A DNA stretch of 64,000 nt, from assembly GCA_963971305.1 (NCBI GenBank), contig OZ020306.1, positions 40,197,512 through 40,261,511 on the forward strand, in the 5' to 3' direction. Shown here in pieces: positions 45,624 to 56,294 of this stretch (within the stretch, counting starts at the first letter, position 1; each line of letters begins with the position of its first letter). Source of the DNA: Arcuatula senhousia (lineage: Eukaryota > Mollusca > Bivalvia > Mytilida > Mytilidae). The notes under the pieces are model-generated. The model was given only the letters and a program-made list of their open reading frames with translations. It made no database searches and was not told the origin of the DNA. The translations under genes were made by a program, and so were the position numbers.

Positions 45624-48600
45624 GTAAGTAGGAATAAATGCCTATGCAGTCTAAAATAATCCCTGATATCATTTAAACACATACTTGTATATAGTGCTAC
45701 TCAGAAAGCAGATATTTTGCTTTACCAACATCTTACACTGAAGATATTTAATAGGCAAGAACAATATCCTAAAATCATACATGATCAGTAGCAATGTTGA
45801 TTAATAGAAAATTGAAGATTAAAGATTGTTATTGTCCTCATTTAATTTGGTACAAGCGAAATGATGGGTTAAACAAGTTTTTTTTGTGCGGAAGAAGCGG
45901 GGTTAAGGTCATCGGTTGCTTTCGATTGTTGTTGTGCAGTCGTCATTTCTATGGTAGCCTCAGCAGTCTGTCTGGGTGCTGCCGATGGCGAACTCTCACG
46001 CGTAGATGGGGCCAGAAAACAATTTGGTATATATGTCGTCGTCATCACTTCTAAATATGGCATTAGGACTCACTATTCAGGGAAAGTATTCTTCTTTATC
46101 TGACTGTTCTGAAACGGTGTAATACTTTGTTGGTATTGGTAATTTTGACCTGGGCCGAACACTAGAGTTTTTTGTGTTTTCACGGATATTTCGGTTGAAT
46201 ATTTTTGTTAGCTCCTTTTAAAAGCCTTTTATGGTAGACATATTGATAACTTGATATTTCAAAATATTAATAAGCTTTAAACCGATTGTCATTTTTAAGG
46301 AATGTCAGACATATCGGCCTAAGGACAAGACGACCCGACTTTATCCTGTTTATACTTTTGCCTTCGGCGCGTTTTTACACTTATTTGCTATCTTAAATGT
46401 AAATACAAATGTACGAATACTGTTCACAAAGTTTTGCATTTTTTTACTTAACGTTACCAAAACACCAAAGGTAACCTTCTTATTTCATTTTGACAGGATC
46501 AAACAGAACACATATAAATATGCAAACAATTGGAATTTCTTTCTCTTTCCAAAACTTGTACAGGGACCTGCCTACATTGTATAGAGATGTAGTTGTCAAT
46601 ATTTTATCTTTAAGATATTGATGTATTATTCTTTGCATAAATGTTGCTCTATATATCTGTTAAGAGTTAGGGTTAGTTTAGTTTTAACGGATTATATAAT
46701 ACGTTTATTTTCTAACAGGTCAATTAGTTAAAATAACTGGAAGCAACGGATTCAAATGCGGTAATAAAGAAGTTCTTTCATGCAATGTATCACCTTTTAC
46801 CGCTGTTGCAACCTGGAGCAATGACGGTGTTACATCATTAATACAATGTTCAAATAGCGGTAAATGCTTGCCGGCAGCAAACGTCAATGTTTCTCCTCTT
46901 ACCTATTCGGCAGATTCAAGCCATATTTATGTGACAATAAACCCATACAACGAATCTTTGGCTAGAACTTGGATTTGTTCGCATAATAGTGTCAGTGACA
47001 AGTTTACAATTACACCAGATTGTAAGTACCTTTATTAGATAGAATCAGTACATATAAACATTAAACTGAGATTGCTGTTAATGTACATAGTCTTTTATAT
47101 AATTGATGTTCATGTGCTGGTCTAATCCAATGTACATACGGTGAACTAACTCAACATCAACGGTTCGTTAGATTAGTTTGGTTTTTGTTTTAAAGTTAAG
47201 TTAAACATCTGTAGTTTGAAAGAAGCAGAGGTACCGAAGGGGTATCCGAATGTCAAAGGTCCGAAAGGGCAAAAACCAGTAAACACGAACAAGAACGGGA
47301 CAAAATCAGACAACATGTAAAACATGGAAACACAAAATAACTGAATATCAATCAACAACGCAAACTCCAGTCGAAACAAGAGTGAACTCAGGTGCCCCGG
47401 AAGAGTAAGCAGTCCCTGCTTGCTTTAGCACACCCGTCGCGTTGCCAATAGTCCATTCAGCGTGTCAAATCCGGTAAAGGAAGACAAAACAACTCCCTAT
47501 GACAAATTAACATCTGCACTCATCTGAGAGAACGAAATCCCATATTTGTCTATAAGTGCATGATGTCTTCCGTAAAATTTCTTGAGTGAAGACAGCAACC
47601 GAGAAGCAACATAACCCTGTGTGAGCAATTTTTGCGTCAGACGTGTCGCTCTGCTAAGGAAATCGATGTAAGTCCCGCACGCTCTGGAGTAACGAATCAA
47701 TTGAGATACGTAAACTCCATAAGCTGGAGCGGACGGAATGTTGCTACACAAGAAGGGAAAGTTGACGATTGGAAAGTTTAAGTCATCACGTTTGTTATAG
47801 AGCCTTGTTGAAAGTCTTCCTTGAGAGTCAATTTCGAGATGTAGATCTAAATATGAAGCAGATTTCCTAGAATTCGTTGTGTCCTTTATCTCAAGCTCCT
47901 GGGATATATGAGATGAAGAAAGTCACCAAATCGATAATTGTTTAGTGAAAGGACATCATCAATATAACGGAACGTGAGGTTGAAAGAGAAAGCCAGTCTA
48001 CGGTCTTTTTTGTCTAGAAGAGATTGTAAGAAGTCTGCCTCATATGAGTGAAGAAACAAATCAGCAAGCAAAGGTGCACAATTAGTGCCCATTGGTATCC
48101 CTATTGTTTGCTGAAAAACATGTCCACCAAACTGAACAAATATGTTGTCAATAAGAAAGTTAAGCATGTCGATTATTTGGTCTTCTGTAAATTTGTTCTT
48201 TTTCTTAGACTCATTGATGACAAAGTAAATCTTGGTTTAATCGACTACAAGAAATTTGTACCTGCGTTTTCCATTCTTTTTGAAAAAGCTGCGTTTAATC
48301 AGCTGTGCCAATCGCGATTTCAGTTGTTCATGTGGAATCGAAGTGTAAAGTGTGAAGAAATCGAATGTTTTGATGCTGTTACAAGATGAAACCGATTTAG
48401 AGTTAAGAATCTCCATCAGTTCTTTCGAATTCTTCAGAATCCACATTTGATTGACACCATTTCTAGAATAACAACAATCTTAATATTTCTGGAGGCCGGA
48501 TTTTATTGCCGTAAGTATTGAAGTCAACAGAACTGAAAGATGCTTAGTTGTACATTTGGATGACCCTGCAATGAAGCGCTGTTTGTATGGATTATTATAT

Positions 48601-50307
48601 AGTTTAGGAATCCAATACAGGGATGGAATGTCATCATTACTGCCATCAACAGAAAGGCCGAAGGAGGAAATGACAGATTTTTGATTGTCAATGATTTCCT
48701 CCTTAGACAGTGTTGTAGCCGTGTATGTGGTGCTATTGCTAGTACAACCAACCCCCAATTTAGCTGTCAAAAAGTCAATATAGTGTTCTTGCACACAAAA
48801 ATGATGTTATTTGGTGCTTTGTCTGCAGGTACAACAACATATTTGTCATGTAAGTTGGACAATGTTTTGGCAACATCAGCGTTGCTGAAAATGGATGTTG
48901 CCTTAGTGCTCATTGAGCCTTTCAAAGAATTGATTCTTTTCAAAACCAATGACCTCAGCTTTTACCCATTCTGACAAAACGTCACATTCTTTCTCCTGTT
49001 CTTTTTTGAAGGAATGAGATTTTTTGCTAATAATAAAGGCTTTGATTTGAATCCACCACAATGTATTTTAGAACGGGGAAATTGTTGGACAATGAACAGT
49101 AATAAATAATCACATAGGTTGCTGGTGTTCTAAATTGTGATATTCAAAACTGCTGATAGTTTGTGGAGTTTGTGTCACGTACATTTTTACAACATCTTTT
49201 GTTTCGTATTACATGTATGATGTATGGACTATCCCTTGTTGAAATTCATCTTAAACTTTTGTTATTTCATTTACTCCTTTATTTGTAGAAAGTTAGTTAG
49301 TTAGTTAGTTAGTTAGCTATTGCTTCACTCCCAGGCAGCACGATTTCGGCTATATCCGGGAGATGAACATGAAAGTGGTAATACAATGAACATGAAATGA
49401 TGATGAAGTGGAGGAAATGGGGACACAAGTCTAATCGGGTAGGAGAGTTCTGACTGCCACTGGAAAAAGGAGTGATGGGTAGGGACAGGAAATTTTGCCT
49501 CCTGCATCGGGATCCTACATTTTTCCCAACACGGTGCACCACTATGGTTTGCGGTCAGGTTTTCCGCATTATCACCTGACGACTCCGCATCTCTTGATGT
49601 CAAGGTTGCCCATTCAACCACCTGGGGCACACATCCCAGTCGCTTTGTGGGCAAAACAGCCTGACCCGATGTCAGGTTTCTGAGCGCTCTTTAGTGGACT
49701 TTTACCGACAAGCTTAGCGCTGCTGCGGGCCTATTCGCCACCCTGAACCCGCACGGGTTATTTGTAGAAAGAGATTTTGATTAAAAAAAATGGAGGTCGT
49801 CTGTATAGTATACAATAATCACAGGACGTCGTTAAGGCGTCTGTAATAGACGTCGCACTGAAGACATCTCAAAGACGTCTGTAGGAGACATCATAAAGAC
49901 GTCCTGCAAAGACGTTGTGTCCATGTCGCAAAAAGACGTCAATGCAATTTGCAAAAACAACCAGAAAAAAACGTTTTCGCGACGTCCGCATGTTACGTCT
50001 TTACAATGTGAATACAATCAGTTTTGCCTGCTGGGAAGTCAATGGTATTTTGAATTGTCATAAGAAAATAAAGATAAGGTAATTCGTATAACAGTTTTTT
50101 TTTCTTTTTAAATTATTTTTAAAACAATATCTTTCCTCCCCAGGTTTAACAACGCAGAGCTCAATCAACAGAACGGAACCACAACATCAATCATTAGGGA
50201 ATGGTTTAAATACATTGGAGATAGTCTTTCTCTGTCTTGGAGTTTTGTTTGGCGGAATAGTGATAGCGGTACTTGGTATATTTTGTTACTGTCGAAAAAT
50301 AAACTAA
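45566..50307 (+). CDS. Small single-Ig type I membrane protein (3 exons, 174 aa)
   Basis: Exons 45566-45623, 46719-47021 and 50144-50307 join in phase 1 and 1 to give 525 nt including the stop. Parts in order: signal peptide MTLLTYAFALLFFKVITSFG; one Ig-like domain with SNGFKC, EVLSCNVSP, ATWSNDG and ARTWICSHN; a Ser/Gln-rich stalk (SSINRTEPQHQS); a helix of about 23 residues (LEIVFLCLGVLFGGIVIAVL); and a tail of only a few residues ending in CRKIN. Three or four sequons are present. With almost no cytoplasmic tail it may be a ligand, decoy, or partner of a signalling subunit; that is inference. Further exons hidden in the long second intron cannot be excluded, but none is needed for an open frame. 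Confidence 0.78.
46719..47021 (+). CDS. Small Ig protein, exon 2 (Ig-like domain)
   Basis: A 303-nt phase 1-1 exon with acceptor TTTATTTTCTAACAG and donor T/GTAAGT. It has Cys in FKC, LSC, IQC, GKC and WIC, more than the two of a standard Ig fold, so an extra disulphide is likely. ATW supplies the core Trp. It does not closely resemble any domain of the minus-strand receptor. Confidence 0.8.
47217..49020 (-). mobile_element. Best preserved family A reverse transcriptase element (in intron 2 of the small Ig gene)
   Basis: Minus-strand fragments in order: 48794-48480 (LGVGCTSNSTTYTATTLS, SLYWIPKLYNNPYKQRFIAG), 48446-48237 (FDFFTLYTSIPHEQLKS), 48167-47886 (GIPMGTNCAPLLADLFLHSY, FRYIDDVLSL), and 47751-47497 (APAYGVYVSQLIRYSRACG). 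These are consecutive blocks of one reverse transcriptase, separated by stops and shifts. YIDD is the catalytic box. The tail 47430-47217 carries TTCGGATACCCCTTCGGTACCTCTGCTTC. Penelope-like is the best guess; without an endonuclease the class is uncertain. Confidence 0.7.
49293..49757 (-). mobile_element. SINE-like element with (AACT)n tail, copy 3
   Basis: The inverted tail (TTAGTTAGTTAGTTAGTTAGC) is on the left and the head (GAACCCGCACGGG) on the right. Target-site duplication TTATTTGTAGAAAG (14 bp) at 49279-49292 and 49758-49771. It is shorter than copies 1 and 2 because of an internal deletion around 49515. Confidence 0.82.
49825..49986. repeat. 12-bp minisatellite with palindromic GACGTC core
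   Basis: GACGTC or one-base variants begin at 49825, 49837, 49849, 49862, 49874, 49886, 49898, 49911, 49923 and 49935, almost exactly every 12 bp, with another at 49981. The consensus is roughly AAAGACGTCTGT. It lies in the second intron, about 160-320 bp before the transmembrane exon of the small Ig gene. Confidence 0.7.
50144..50307 (+). CDS. Small Ig protein, exon 3 (stalk, transmembrane helix, stop)
   Basis: The acceptor CTTTCCTCCCCAG is strong. With T from exon 2 the first codon is TGT (Cys). The stop TAA is at 50305-50307. The 3' UTR that follows contains a purine-rich minisatellite, and AATAAA signals at 50869 and 50879. Confidence 0.78.
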
Positions 50308-50579
50308 GACTATATGTAAGGCTGAAGAGAAAACGGAGAAATGGATCAAACAACTTTTATAATATAGACATTTTACTCAAAATTTCAAATTTTAATAATG
50401 TGTTAACTAAATATTTTTTTTAAATGATAATTTCATGAGCTAAAGGTCCCATTTTTCTATTTATTTTGTAACAAACCAGTAATTATGCTACATATAACCA
50501 TTTATATTGTTATATTTAAGTGAAATCCTCATAAAATGTTTCCTCCTACAGTCCCTGTATAGTAAAAGCTTCCCAATCT

Positions 50580-50760
50580 ATGGTATATGGGGGATGGGGA
50601 ATGAGGATAGGAAGGTGAATAGTACATGGAAAATGGGGAATGGTATCGTGTATGTGGATGGGGAATGGTAAATGGTATCTCGAATTTTATTGGTCCATTG
50701 AATGGTAAATGGGAATGGGGATGGTAAATGTTCTTTCAAATTTGATTTCTCCATTTTCAA
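50580..50760. repeat. Purine-rich minisatellite in the 3' UTR of the small Ig gene
   Basis: Variants of GGGGATGGTAAATGG repeat irregularly for 180 bp, with three longer similar blocks (GGTATATGGGGGATGGGGAATG, GGTATCGTGTATGTGGATGGGGAATG, GGTAAATGGGAATGGGGATG). The minus strand is correspondingly C/T-rich. Confidence 0.6.
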
Positions 50761-50868
50761 ATAGTAAATTTAGATTGTAAATGACAATATAAAGCTTAAT
50801 TCAAACTTTCAATATTTTATAGAAAAAAATATGTTATTGTAAGTAATCATATGTAGATACTGGCTTAC

Positions 50869-50884
50869 AATAAATATAAATAAA
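50869..50884 (+). promoter_or_regulatory. Polyadenylation signals of the small Ig gene
   Basis: AATAAA occurs at 50869-50874 and again at 50879-50884, about 570 bp after the stop codon. They are the first consensus signals I find after the stop. Confidence 0.45.
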
Positions 50885-51003
50885 CTGTGCACTAGTCTTC
50901 TTCTTTCCTCTATATCTTCCTCCATTAGTTGGAGTACCCACATTAATCTGTGGTTTAATAAATTAAAAGGTAAAAATATCATAAACAATATTTGAGATTT
51001 TAA

Positions 51004-51620
51004 GGTTTAGCGCGGGACAACCACACTAACCAATGTTTAATGTGAGGTTTAGCGCGGAACATCCACACTGACCTACGGATGCATGAGCCAAAAAATTGAT
51101 AGGTATAGCGCGGAACAACCACACTTACCCTACTATGATTGGAAAACCAGTAATTAGTTGAAATATTTTACAATGAACAATAAACCAAACGTTTTTTATA
51201 AGCGTGATGAATTTCTTTAGTGGTAGGTGTAGCGCGGAACAACCACGCTCACCTTTCGGGTTGATTGAGATTTACACATGAAACTGTCTAAAAACGATAA
51301 AATATACATATGAATGATATAATGATGTGTTTGATTGGGTAAAACATAAAACACGAAGATCTCTATTTACAGTTCGCCTTACAGCGTCAATTTCCCTAAA
51401 AAAACAATGGTGAACACTGGTAAAGCGCTCATCCTTTTATAAATTAAGTACTTTGATTTTATTAAATGGTATAGCGCGAAACAGCCACGCTTACCAGTAT
51501 AGATATAGTGAAGACTGATCATGAGTTTATTCTGGATTTAAAAAGATGTTAATAAATTGAACAATATGGAAGACACTGAATTAGACATTGCTGGTATAGC
51601 GCGGAACAGCCACGCTTACC
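51004..51620. repeat. Six copies of a 28-nt dyad-symmetric motif
   Basis: Copies at 51004, 51046, 51102, 51226, 51468 and 51593, each exactly 28 nt, consensus GGTATAGCGCGGAACA + RCCACGCTTACC. The ends pair as GGT.AGCG.GG with CC.CGCT.ACC around a 5-nt loop (AACAA or AACAG). The spacers are 14, 28, 96, 214 and 97 nt and do not look alike. The array is directly 3' (minus sense) of the LINE remnant at 51745-53850, so it could be part of that element's 3' UTR. Confidence 0.75.
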
Positions 51621-51744
51621 ACTACTATAGCTCATTAATGTATGAGACTCGCTTCAAGTGGAGTCTATAACACATATTCCTGCACAGGTTCTCGAGTTTA
51701 CATAGGAAGGGTTGGTTATGGGGAAGTATTCCCTGGGTTACTAG

Positions 51745-53850
51745 TTATTCAGCATCTAATAGAAGTCGGACTAAACTCTTCCTGTCTGAAAAGTTCTGAG
51801 ACCATGATGTAGAACCTATTTCCTCAATGACATAACTTCTTATGAGCGCTAACGTTTCGCTGCGAATTTCTAATAACGCAGGACAGCGTGTTAGAAAGTT
51901 TACAATTTCTTCTTCCTCGAGTTGGCAATTTGGACAAGTTGAATCCAGATTTTGATTGGAAAGTCTGGCCTTATGCTTTTGAAAGATATATGTCCCAGTA
52001 CATAGCCTTGCTTTAACTGCTGCTTTTCTCTTTTCACCAACATTGGACTGTGGGCTGCTCCAAACAAGATGAGTTTTTCCGATGTTCATGCTAGACGTAT
52101 CTAAATATTGGAGGGTCGATTTTCCAATAGCTTCTGATCTCATGTTGTTGAGCCAAAATTCATTAATAGCATTTTTTGCTTGAAACTTTCATGGGATAGA
52201 AGAAAATGAGATGTGGAATAAGTGTACGCGACACAACCTACATTATAAACGTATATTTTAAATATCCACAATGGAAAACAGCCAGCAGCCTTCAATGTGA
52301 CCAGCGGTCGCTGCTCGCTGTTTTTCAATTGCCCCTTGGGTTGAAAATAAAATACATATAATTCAAGCCAAATCCCAAAGTGCATTAAAAGACCCTCTTC
52401 TTGACAAAAAAAACAATTAACATAAATTCGACTAAATACAAACATAAGCTTTGATAAAGATTCCTTGCTTAGGACAGGCACATTAAAATGTGGCGGGGTT
52501 AAACTAGTTTTTTGGCGCCAACCTTCCCCCTAATGATAATCAATAACAAAGCACAAACTAACACACAGTAAAAATCAAATCGATAGAAGTTCAATTCGAC
52601 AAGAGAGTATCTGAGACAAAAAGACAACAAGTAATTAACGGGACGTAAAGATACTCTCTTGAGAAGTTACTGACAGCTAGCTAAGAAGCATCCATCGACT
52701 GATGTAAAAAAATCAAGTATGTCGATTTTAACTCCGACACAACACGTCAAACACTTATGATTTGATGATGCATCATCACACAAAACCGACACACTTGACC
52801 GCTGTAATGCTAAAAAATGACATAATTATAAAAAGGCAATTAACATTTTAAAGTAAGTATCAAATTATCAATATTTTTACAAAAGAAGACTAAATTCAAA
52901 GATTTTACTAAAATATCCATTTCATAAGCTTTATTTGATAAAGTTTTAAGCCAATTTTGCATTCCCAAGGGATTGTTTTTGAATTTATTTGCTCTATAAA
53001 CAACATTACCGTAGAAATCTGAATGGGATATTCCCTTTACAATCAAAAGTCGTCGTGTACAGTTAAATTTTCCAATAAGGTATAGATATTTATGATAAAA
53101 CTTAGTAAACGACTTCATTAATTCGTGGTAACGATATCCTTGTTTTAGTAATTTTTTTGTAATACACCGGTTTTTATCATTAAAATCAGACACACCACTG
53201 CAGATCCGAGCATATCTTACCAACTGTGAAATATATACTCCGTAAGACGGAGCAAGTGGTACGTCTCCCTCTAGAAAAGGAAAATTCACAATAGGAAATG
53301 AAAAGTCATCCCGTTTTTTTTTTGGTATTTTTTCTCCAAGAAGAACAGAGATATGAGGGAACCCACACATTTCAAGAATTCTTGCAATCCTGTTGTAGAA
53401 TGTCTGGTTGTGTGAGTGTAAGGCAAGTTGTCTGTCCAATAGTCTTTTGAGGTTGATGTTTTCGGATGTGACTATGGAGTAGAATAGGCTCAACGCACGC
53501 TTATGTAGTTCGGCCTCGATTGGAAGTGCACCCACTAATAAGTACACCGCTGATAGAGCTGTCCTTGTTGGTAGCGCCTGGATTTGTCTCAAAAAGCCAA
53601 CATGGAAGTCGGACAGTTATTTAATGTCACTTTCAGAGAGAGGTAGGGTTTCCAAGCTGTATAATAGTCTTGGTAAAACATAAGTTTTGTAGATAAAGAA
53701 CGAAATTTTCGGGTTGAGCCCATTAGTACCATACATGCCGATATTCATAAGGCTATACGCTGTTCTTCTAGCTAAGCTAATGCGATCTTGTATATTAACT
53801 TTGTTTTCCTTCGTAGATGCTCGAGTAATCCCAAGGTGGGTACCTTCGTT
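51745..53850 (-). mobile_element. CR1-like LINE C-terminal fragment, interrupted
   Basis: Minus-strand blocks: 53850-53593 (ARRTAYSLMN, YKTYVLPRLLYSLE), 53592-53318 (RQIQALPTRTALSAVYLLVG, NRIARILEMCGFP) and 52198-51745 (FWLNNMRSEA, VKARLCTGTY, STCPNCQLEEEEIVNFLTRC). These are the thumb and C-terminal parts of a mollusc-type CR1 reverse transcriptase, with a C-x2-C-type knuckle at the end. A family B fragment (52199-53317) separates the second and third blocks. Confidence 0.7.
52199..53317 (-). mobile_element. 5'-truncated family B element inserted in the LINE
   Basis: The coding part reads KRDDFSFPIVNFPFLEGD, LAPSYGVYISQLVRYARIC and KFNCTRRLLIVKGISHSDF. A tail of about 0.64 kb follows down to TAGAAGAAAATGAGATG at 52199, where LINE sequence resumes. 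The LINE frame and a family B frame are fused in one open frame of 250 codons (53592-52840), which is a chimera and not a gene. Confidence 0.72.
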
Positions 53851-53861
53851 TACTGATGGTA

Positions 53862-53960
53862 GTTTTTATCATCCTTTTCATGTTCATCGCCTGTAAATAA
53901 CCTATATAGCGTTGCACGAGCGTTAAACACCAAACTCACTCACACTCACTCACTCTTTTC
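53862..53960 (+). mobile_element. 3' end of an old SINE-like element
   Basis: ATCATCCTTTTCATGTTCATCGCCTGTAAATAACCTATATAGCGTTGCACGAGCG followed by CTCACTCACACTCACTCACTC equals the 3' end of the copy at 2885-3270. Confidence 0.55.
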
Positions 53961-54048
53961 ATTATTTCTACATAATGTCTTAATAATTACACATATACAA
54001 ATTTCAGCAAATTTTAATCATTAACTAGTCGAAGCAGCCACGCTGCAT

Positions 54049-55318
54049 ATCCCCGCGCTACTCTGGTGTTTGATAGTATAAGGGCAAATAATTGAAAGAA
54101 AGAAACTATGACTATAATGAGCATAACTAGAACTATCAAATGTATATGTATTAATATGAGACTTTTCCCTGGTAGTGGGAGTGATAGTAATGTAAAGAAT
54201 TATGCATGACGAAGGAATGTGCCCTTAGGCTACCTATGCAGCCCAGCTTCTAGGAGCCATATCAAAATTCCGAAACTTTCGGCAGAATCTACATCCATTG
54301 TAAAACTACTGAGCCAAGTTTCAGTTTGGTATTCCAAATAACCTGGGAGGAGTAGCGTAACGAAGGAATAATGTGCCCTTAGGCTACTTATACAGCCCAG
54401 CCCCTAGGGGTCATATCAAAATTCGAAAACCTTTGACAGAATCTACATCTATAGTGCAACTACTGAGCCAGGTTTCAATTCGGTATTCCAAATAACCTGG
54501 GATGAGCTGTGTCACGAAGGAATAATGTGCCCTTAGGCTACCTATGCAGCCCAGCCCCTAGGGGTCATATCAAAATTCCGAAACCTTCGACAGAATCTAC
54601 ATCCATAGTGCAACTACTGAGCCGAGTTTCAATTTGGTATTCCAAATAACCTGGGAGGATAGAAGAAAATGAGATGTGGAATAAGTGTACGCGACACAAC
54701 CAACATTATAAACGTATATTTTAAATATCCACAATGGAAAACAGCCAGCAGCCATCAATGTGACCAGCGGTCGCTGCTCGCAGTTGCGTGACGAAGGAAT
54801 AATGTGCCCTTAGGCTACCTATGCAGCCCAGCCCCTAGGGGACATATGAAAATTCCGAAACCTTCCGCAGAATCTACATCTATGGTGCAACTACGGAGCC
54901 AAGTTTCAGTTTGGTATTCCAAATAACCTTGGAGGAGTTGCGTGACGAAGAATGTGCCCTTAGGCTACCTATGCAGCCCAGCCCTTAGGGGTCATATCAA
55001 AATTCCGAAACCTTCGGCAGAATCTCCATCATTAGTGCAACTACTGAGCCAAGTTTCAATTCGGTATTCCAAATAACCTGGGAGGAGTTGCGTGACGAAG
55101 AAATAATGTGCCCTTAGGCAACCTATGCAGGCCAGCCCCTAGGGGCCATATCTAAATTCCGTAACCTTCGGCACAGTCCCCACCTACAATGCAATTACCA
55201 AAGTTTCATCTTTCTACTCCCAGTGGTCACAGAGATTATCCTGGACATTAACGCCATACGTACGTACGTACATCGAACAGCAAAACATTATCCCAGCGCT
55301 TTCGCAAGCGCGGGGATA
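54049..55318 (+). mobile_element. Pearl/HINE-like element with 155-bp tandem repeats
   Basis: The 5' end TATCCCCGCGCT (54049-54060) is the exact reverse complement of AGCGCGGGGATA at 55307-55318, and the latter also pairs with TATCCCAGCGCT (55289-55300) in a hairpin with a 6-nt loop. Between them lie six copies of a unit of about 155 bp (ACGAAGGAATAATGTGCCCTTAGG ... GTATTCCAAATAACCTGGGAGGAG) and an (ACGT)n microsatellite (CATACGTACGTACGTAC). Tandem core, tetranucleotide run and terminal palindrome are the described layout of bivalve 'pearl' and Helentron-associated elements. No protein is encoded. Confidence 0.7.
54660..54782 (-). mobile_element. Very short family B copy inserted in the tandem array
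   Basis: TAGAAGAAAATGAGATGTGGAATAAG through CAGCGGTCGCTGCTCGCA is the terminal 123 bp of the family B tail. It splits GGGAGGA and GTTGCGTGACGAAGG, which are contiguous in the other monomers, so it inserted after the array formed. Confidence 0.75.
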
Positions 55319-55614
55319 ATAAGTCCAAAAAAGTTTCAATGTTATTCCAATGCAAAATCCACAGGATTCCGATTGCCCGCCACTTTAAAAAAAAACTTAT
55401 ATCTTTAACACCAACTCAGTACTTATAATTTTTTTCTTTGATTTAACTTAAGTTGTGTTTTTCTGACAAGAAAGACCATTTGTAGGAACATTTAAAAACT
55501 TTTATTTTACCTTACTGAATTAGTAATTGATTTTATTGGATGAAATAAGGTCACGTGACGTGAAATTATCTGGGTGTTTTTCTTCAAATTCAAAACAAAG
55601 GAACAGTATAAGAA

Positions 55615-55930
55615 AAGGGGAAAGGTGGGTAAGGGCGTAAATTTACCCTATGTGTTGCACTACTTGGTGGTCCACAAATTAAGGCGTCTTTTACGTTCAA
55701 GAAGCTTGGTACTGACCACACTAGTCAGCGATCAGGGTTCCGTATTTTAGACCTTACAACCCGTGAGGACGAGGGTCCCCTTTTCAACTACTTTTCAACT
55801 ACTTAGGGTACACACATGGTCACTCTGTGGGCTGGACACTAACCCGATGTCAGAATCCTAAGACCCTTAGTCGCCACTTACGTCAAGCTAAGCTCTGCTG
55901 CAGGCTTTTTCGCCTCCTGGGCCCAACGCT
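55615..55930 (-). mobile_element. Old SINE-like element, inverted
   Basis: Blocks GGGGAAAGGTGGGTAAGGGCG, GGTCCACAAATTAAGGCGTCTTTTACG, GGTACACACATGGTCACTCTGTGGGC, CCCGATGTCAGAATCC and AAGCTCTGCTGCAGGC match the young SINE-like family in reverse order. Confidence 0.5.
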
Positions 55931-56294
55931 TTTTAATACAAAATTTAAGTATGTTCTTTTTGCGCTTTTGTGTACCACGAAAGATTATGATTATATACTT
56001 TTATAACAAAACAGAGATTGGTGAATCAAAAAAGTTGGTTAATTTGCAAACTGTATATCTTAAGCTCACCATGGACACATTTTCTGTTTTCTAGTTATTT
56101 TAAGGGATGGTTTTCGCGAACATTTTTTGTCCAGAGCAGCAAACTTTTTTTTAGATTTGAAGAAAGGGAAATACATAAATGAATAATACAACTGAATACC
56201 ACAAATGTTGCATGCCAAAGTAATTTAACACCAGAAAAACAGCAATCTAGGCAAATGTGAACAATTCTGTTAAACGAACGCACAAATGTTTTAT

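Noticed and set aside
51004..51620. CRISPR-like array (28-nt dyad repeats with unrelated spacers)
   Set aside because: The spacers range from 14 to 214 nt, the repeats vary in sequence, no cas genes are present and the DNA is eukaryotic. It is kept as a hairpin-motif array.
52840..53592. 250-codon minus-strand frame as a host gene
   Set aside because: It is a fusion of a LINE C-terminal segment and a family B reverse transcriptase fragment.
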